In this document: positions 60,919 to 64,000 of the stretch, one piece after another | Layout of the letters: each line of letters begins with the position of its first letter | Numbering within the stretch: position 1 is the stretch's first letter | Assembly: GCF_016097555.1 (NCBI RefSeq) | Contig: NW_024532763.1 | Coordinates: 124,001 to 188,000, forward strand | Length of the DNA stretch: 64,000 nt | Reading direction: 5' to 3' | DNA from: Gigantopelta aegis | Taxonomy: Eukaryota; Mollusca; Gastropoda; Neomphalida; Peltospiridae | Notes under the pieces: generated by a model | The model's database searches: none | What the model was told of the DNA's origin: nothing | What the model saw: the letters and a program-made list of their open reading frames with translations, nothing else | Position numbers and translations under genes: made by a program

Positions 60919-62933
60919 TATGGAAGTTGAACGAGATACTTTTCTCACGCTGTCTTGTCGAGATAGCTGATCAACTTGGATCAGAACAGCTTCAAAAGTT
61001 TCCACAAATACTACAAACTCGTCGGTTAGAACAATGCCTGGGATCGGGGGTTTAGCGAACATGACATCGTATGAGCAACTATTTCAATCCATGTACAACC
61101 ATTCTCTCATCTCTCCAGAAGATCTTACAATGCTACGCGAGATACTTGAAGAATTAGGTAAAGCAGATCTTCTTTATCCACTCTATGAAGCAAGAATGGG
61201 AGGAAAGTCTAAGGGATTGCAAATAAGCGAGGGTCTGGAAATGGAAGACGGTCCAAGACCCCTACTAGTTTTCCATCAGATTGCATGCTCTCTTCAAAAA
61301 CAGCAAGTACTGGTATATCGGATTTCAACTTGTTACTTCTCATATGGGACACGTATGTCTCAAGAAAACGTCAAAACTTTGTGTTACCTTCTACAAGATC
61401 TACTCACTCGATTCAAGGCAGCTACCATGCAAGATGGTGTTGATGTTTTGGGTGCTGTGAGACAAAGAAACTACATTAACGATACACAACCAGACTTCCT
61501 CACTACTGTCTTAAAAGATATTGGTAGAGAAGATTCTGCTATTTATTTTGATGAGTTCAAAATGACATTTATTCAGCACTCACAAGATGACAAGCACATA
61601 TCGATATGCAGTAAGTTAAAAAAGAAATCTGATGATGATAATAAAATGTGGACACGAAGAGAGTATCGATTTCGTTTAGCTATGAAAAAGTTAGCTGACC
61701 AATTAAGTCCTCGAGATTTGGAAACAATGAAACTGCTTAGTCTTGATGTTTCTCTGCTGGAAACTTGAAAAAAAAATTGATAACATTCTGGACCTCTTTT
61801 GGTCATTGGAAGATCACGGGAAATTATCAATTGAATAACTTGTCTTTCTGGAGGAACTTTTAGAGGATAAACGTTACCTTCTTGACGCTATCTATTTCAA
61901 ACTCTCAAGCTCTTCTCAGCCCAATAGCCGAGAAAACTCTTTAACATGGAGAATAAAGAGAGGTAAACTTACTTCTCCAGAAAGAAGGAACAGACAAAAG
62001 TTTCCAAAAAATGCGAAATGCATTGGCCTTGGTTTGACAAAACAAGAAGAAACATTTTGAAAACAGCTGCCAGACACACACTCGCAATGAGGATAAAGTA
62101 AAGACTGAGTACAATTGATGTCACACTGGCGCAAACTAGAGCTTGTTACTCCAGCTAATGTAGAGTTGCTACGAAAAGGACTCAACGCAATAGGACGTCA
62201 AGATCTCTGCCCGAGAGATAGCATTGTATCACTGTGCAGCTCAATTTCAGCAACAAACAACTAGTGTATTACCCAAACAAGGCAAGTTTATCAACATTGA
62301 CATAACTTTTGGTTAAGAAAAGTGCATCACTATAGCTACTATTACTTGATCACATGATATATGATACTGATAAACAACATAATTTTATTGAAATTACTAT
62401 ACTAAATTACTACACTAAATACTATAGTAAGAGTTCAATTTACTACGGGATTTCCCATTTCCTTCTATGGAAACTGTTTTCATTTACCCACACACGTGAG
62501 AATTCAGTTAGTACACCATCTATTCCACTAACTGATATCGAAAGTGATCGGAAAACAGTGGATGATGAAGGAGAAGAAAATAGTATTCTGGTAGTCCATC
62601 ACCATATCTACAGCTACCTAACCAATGTACGGAAGATCTTCATTTAAGACTAACAGAATTAGAGGAGGAGAAACAAGTCTTGAGCTCAGATTACAAGCAA
62701 AAGAAAATGAAATACTCATAGAGAGAATTGCACGCCTTGAAGCTGAAGCTCGATGTGGGGAGTAAACCAATCTGATCGCAATTACAAATTAGTAGAGTAC
62801 CATAATAATTGTTTGTTATTAGAAAATCACCACTTAAACCTTGAGATTGGGTAGACTAGAACGTCAATTAGAAATTAGCACTCTTACGCGTAGTGCATCC
62901 AAACATGGTATATTTATGTCGACACCAGTCTAA
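60919..62933 (+). CDS. Multi-DED protein with C-terminal coiled coil, no protease
   Basis: No close named family. Seen: DED1 at about 60930-61190 (LVEIADQLGSEQLQKF, then YEQLFQSMYNHSLISPEDL and EELGKADLLYPLYEA). DED2 at about 61255-61570 (FHQIACSLQ, then TTVLKDIGREDSAIYFDEF). DED3 at about 61660-61910 (AMKKLADQLSPRDLETMKL, then FWSLEDHGKLSIE and DAIYFKLSS). DED4 at about 62120-62250 (LVTPANVELLRKGLNAIGRQ, then REIALYH). The C-terminus is a coiled coil (LELRLQAKENEILIERIARL, then RLERQLEIS), ending at 62933. The repeated G-R-x-D-L-type motif is the hallmark of DED charge triads. No catalytic Cys/His box is present. At least four one-base slips; the start is uncertain. An adaptor or decoy for the neighbouring caspase is the natural guess. 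Confidence 0.72.
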
Positions 62934-63043
62934 AACAAATATTATGATATTTTACATTTTATATTGTTCCTATTGTGCACATAATTTTTAATATAACAAT
63001 TTTTATGTGAATTTCAAATTTAATTTGTTATTTTGTGTTTCCA

Positions 63044-63049
63044 AATAAA
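63044..63049 (+). terminator. Polyadenylation signal AATAAA for multi-DED gene
   Basis: AATAAA lies about 110 bp after the proposed stop codon, with a second copy a few bases on. Confidence 0.55.
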
Positions 63050-63061
63050 GCAAAACAATAA

Positions 63062-64000
63062 AAGAATGTAATTAATCTCAAATTGTTATGACTTTTAGAA
63101 TACATCTATAAACTGGACCTTCAGGCATTCATAGCATATTTAAATATATTTGTGCCTCATCCCATGTGGTCATGAATTGTGCTGTAGTAATGATAACAAC
63201 ATGATGTCAATAGCGTAATTATGACTTGGTTTGGGAAGTCATTCCATGGCTTTCATGCTATGATTGCTTTATATTTCATTCTAAAAATCAGTTACTACAG
63301 TGTTCTTGGATTTCTTCACAAGGGAAATAAATCCAGAGCCTGCTAACTTTAGAATTGAGTATTTTCCTTGTTGACTCAATAAGTTAATTATATAAATCAA
63401 AAAATTTAATAATAACTAACAAAAATAAGTATATAATAACTATATGCCAATTATAATAATATATACAACACATATTTCACTTAGGTTATACCATAATTAG
63501 GGAATTGATAATATAACTGAATAATTAAACTTATGTAGTTGGTATCTTCATTACTAGTAATATTGCATGAAATTGAAAAAAATTCAGACTTTTGTGATAA
63601 CAAAACATAGAGATGTAGACACGTCCAGCAAAAAGCACAAATATTTCAATTTGTAAACGATTCACAAATTTAGTTTTAATGGTAAAATGTGATCAATTAT
63701 AAATAGAGCAATTGTTTCACATTCATAGAATACGTTATAACTATTTACAGCAATTTCTGACCACTACTGACATTAATTATCTGTTTTCATGAAAGTTATA
63801 CAAGGAGAGAAAGTACATAAATAAAATCATTTGCTTCAGGTGATTTATATCAGACAGTAAGTCTATCCTGATTGGCTTTACTCAGGACAAGAACTATGAT
63901 GTTACAGAGAGATAATAAATCTTTCCAAAGTAATATATCCGTATAAAGAAATAGTATCAATAACCTACTCCAATTAATGAGTGCGATAACCTACTCTAAA
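63062..64000. other. No gene seen
   Basis: AT-rich sequence without coding sense or clear repeats on either strand. It may be an intergenic region or an intron of a gene to the right. Confidence 0.5.

Overview
The window reads as a compact, AT-rich early-branching animal genome, most likely a demosponge close to Amphimedon. The grounds are animal-only families (initiator-type DED caspase, Munc18, IER family, taperin/phostensin), ciliary assembly genes, very short introns (about 47-60 nt is common) and intergenic gaps of about 100-250 bp. The species assignment is inference. No viral element, CRISPR array or rRNA was seen. I found no tRNA, but I could not run a structural search.

Layout from left to right. 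A PDZ-domain gene (-) runs off the left edge. Then come a kinase-kelch gene (+), mitochondrial GrpE (-), a small membrane protein (+), DNAAF5/HEATR2 (-), a second small membrane protein (+), ANAPC2 (-), a small unknown gene (+), a tandem-START membrane protein (-), SET (+), a taperin/phostensin-like gene (-), POLE3 (-), CSNK2B (+), UBE2F (-), a Munc18/STXBP gene (+) with repeat-swollen introns, an IER2/IER5-type gene (+), PTPA (-), threonine aldolase (-), golgin-97/GOLGA1 (+), WDR31 (-), a two-DED caspase (+) and a multi-DED protein (+). The last 1 kb shows no gene. Almost every gene is in a head-to-head pair: nine pairs have start codons only about 80-240 bp apart, and most gene ends are tail to tail.

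Three points stand out. (1) By recall of human gene positions, ANAPC2, TPRN, SET, POLE3, STXBP1, IER5L, PTPA, GOLGA1 and WDR31 all lie on human 9q32-q34, so the window looks like a fragment of a deeply conserved animal linkage group. PTPA and IER even keep their tail-to-tail adjacency. (2) The right end holds a small death-fold cluster: a DED-DED-caspase next to a protein with about four DEDs and a coiled coil but no protease. (3) A roughly 60-bp minisatellite unit is shared by introns of two genes 18 kb apart.

Most genes show one or more single-base frame breaks, often in homopolymers, even in housekeeping genes such as CSNK2B. PTPA is fully open across nine exons. I read most breaks as sequence or assembly errors rather than gene death. 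Exon limits below come from splice consensus and frame continuity read by eye, so many are approximate.
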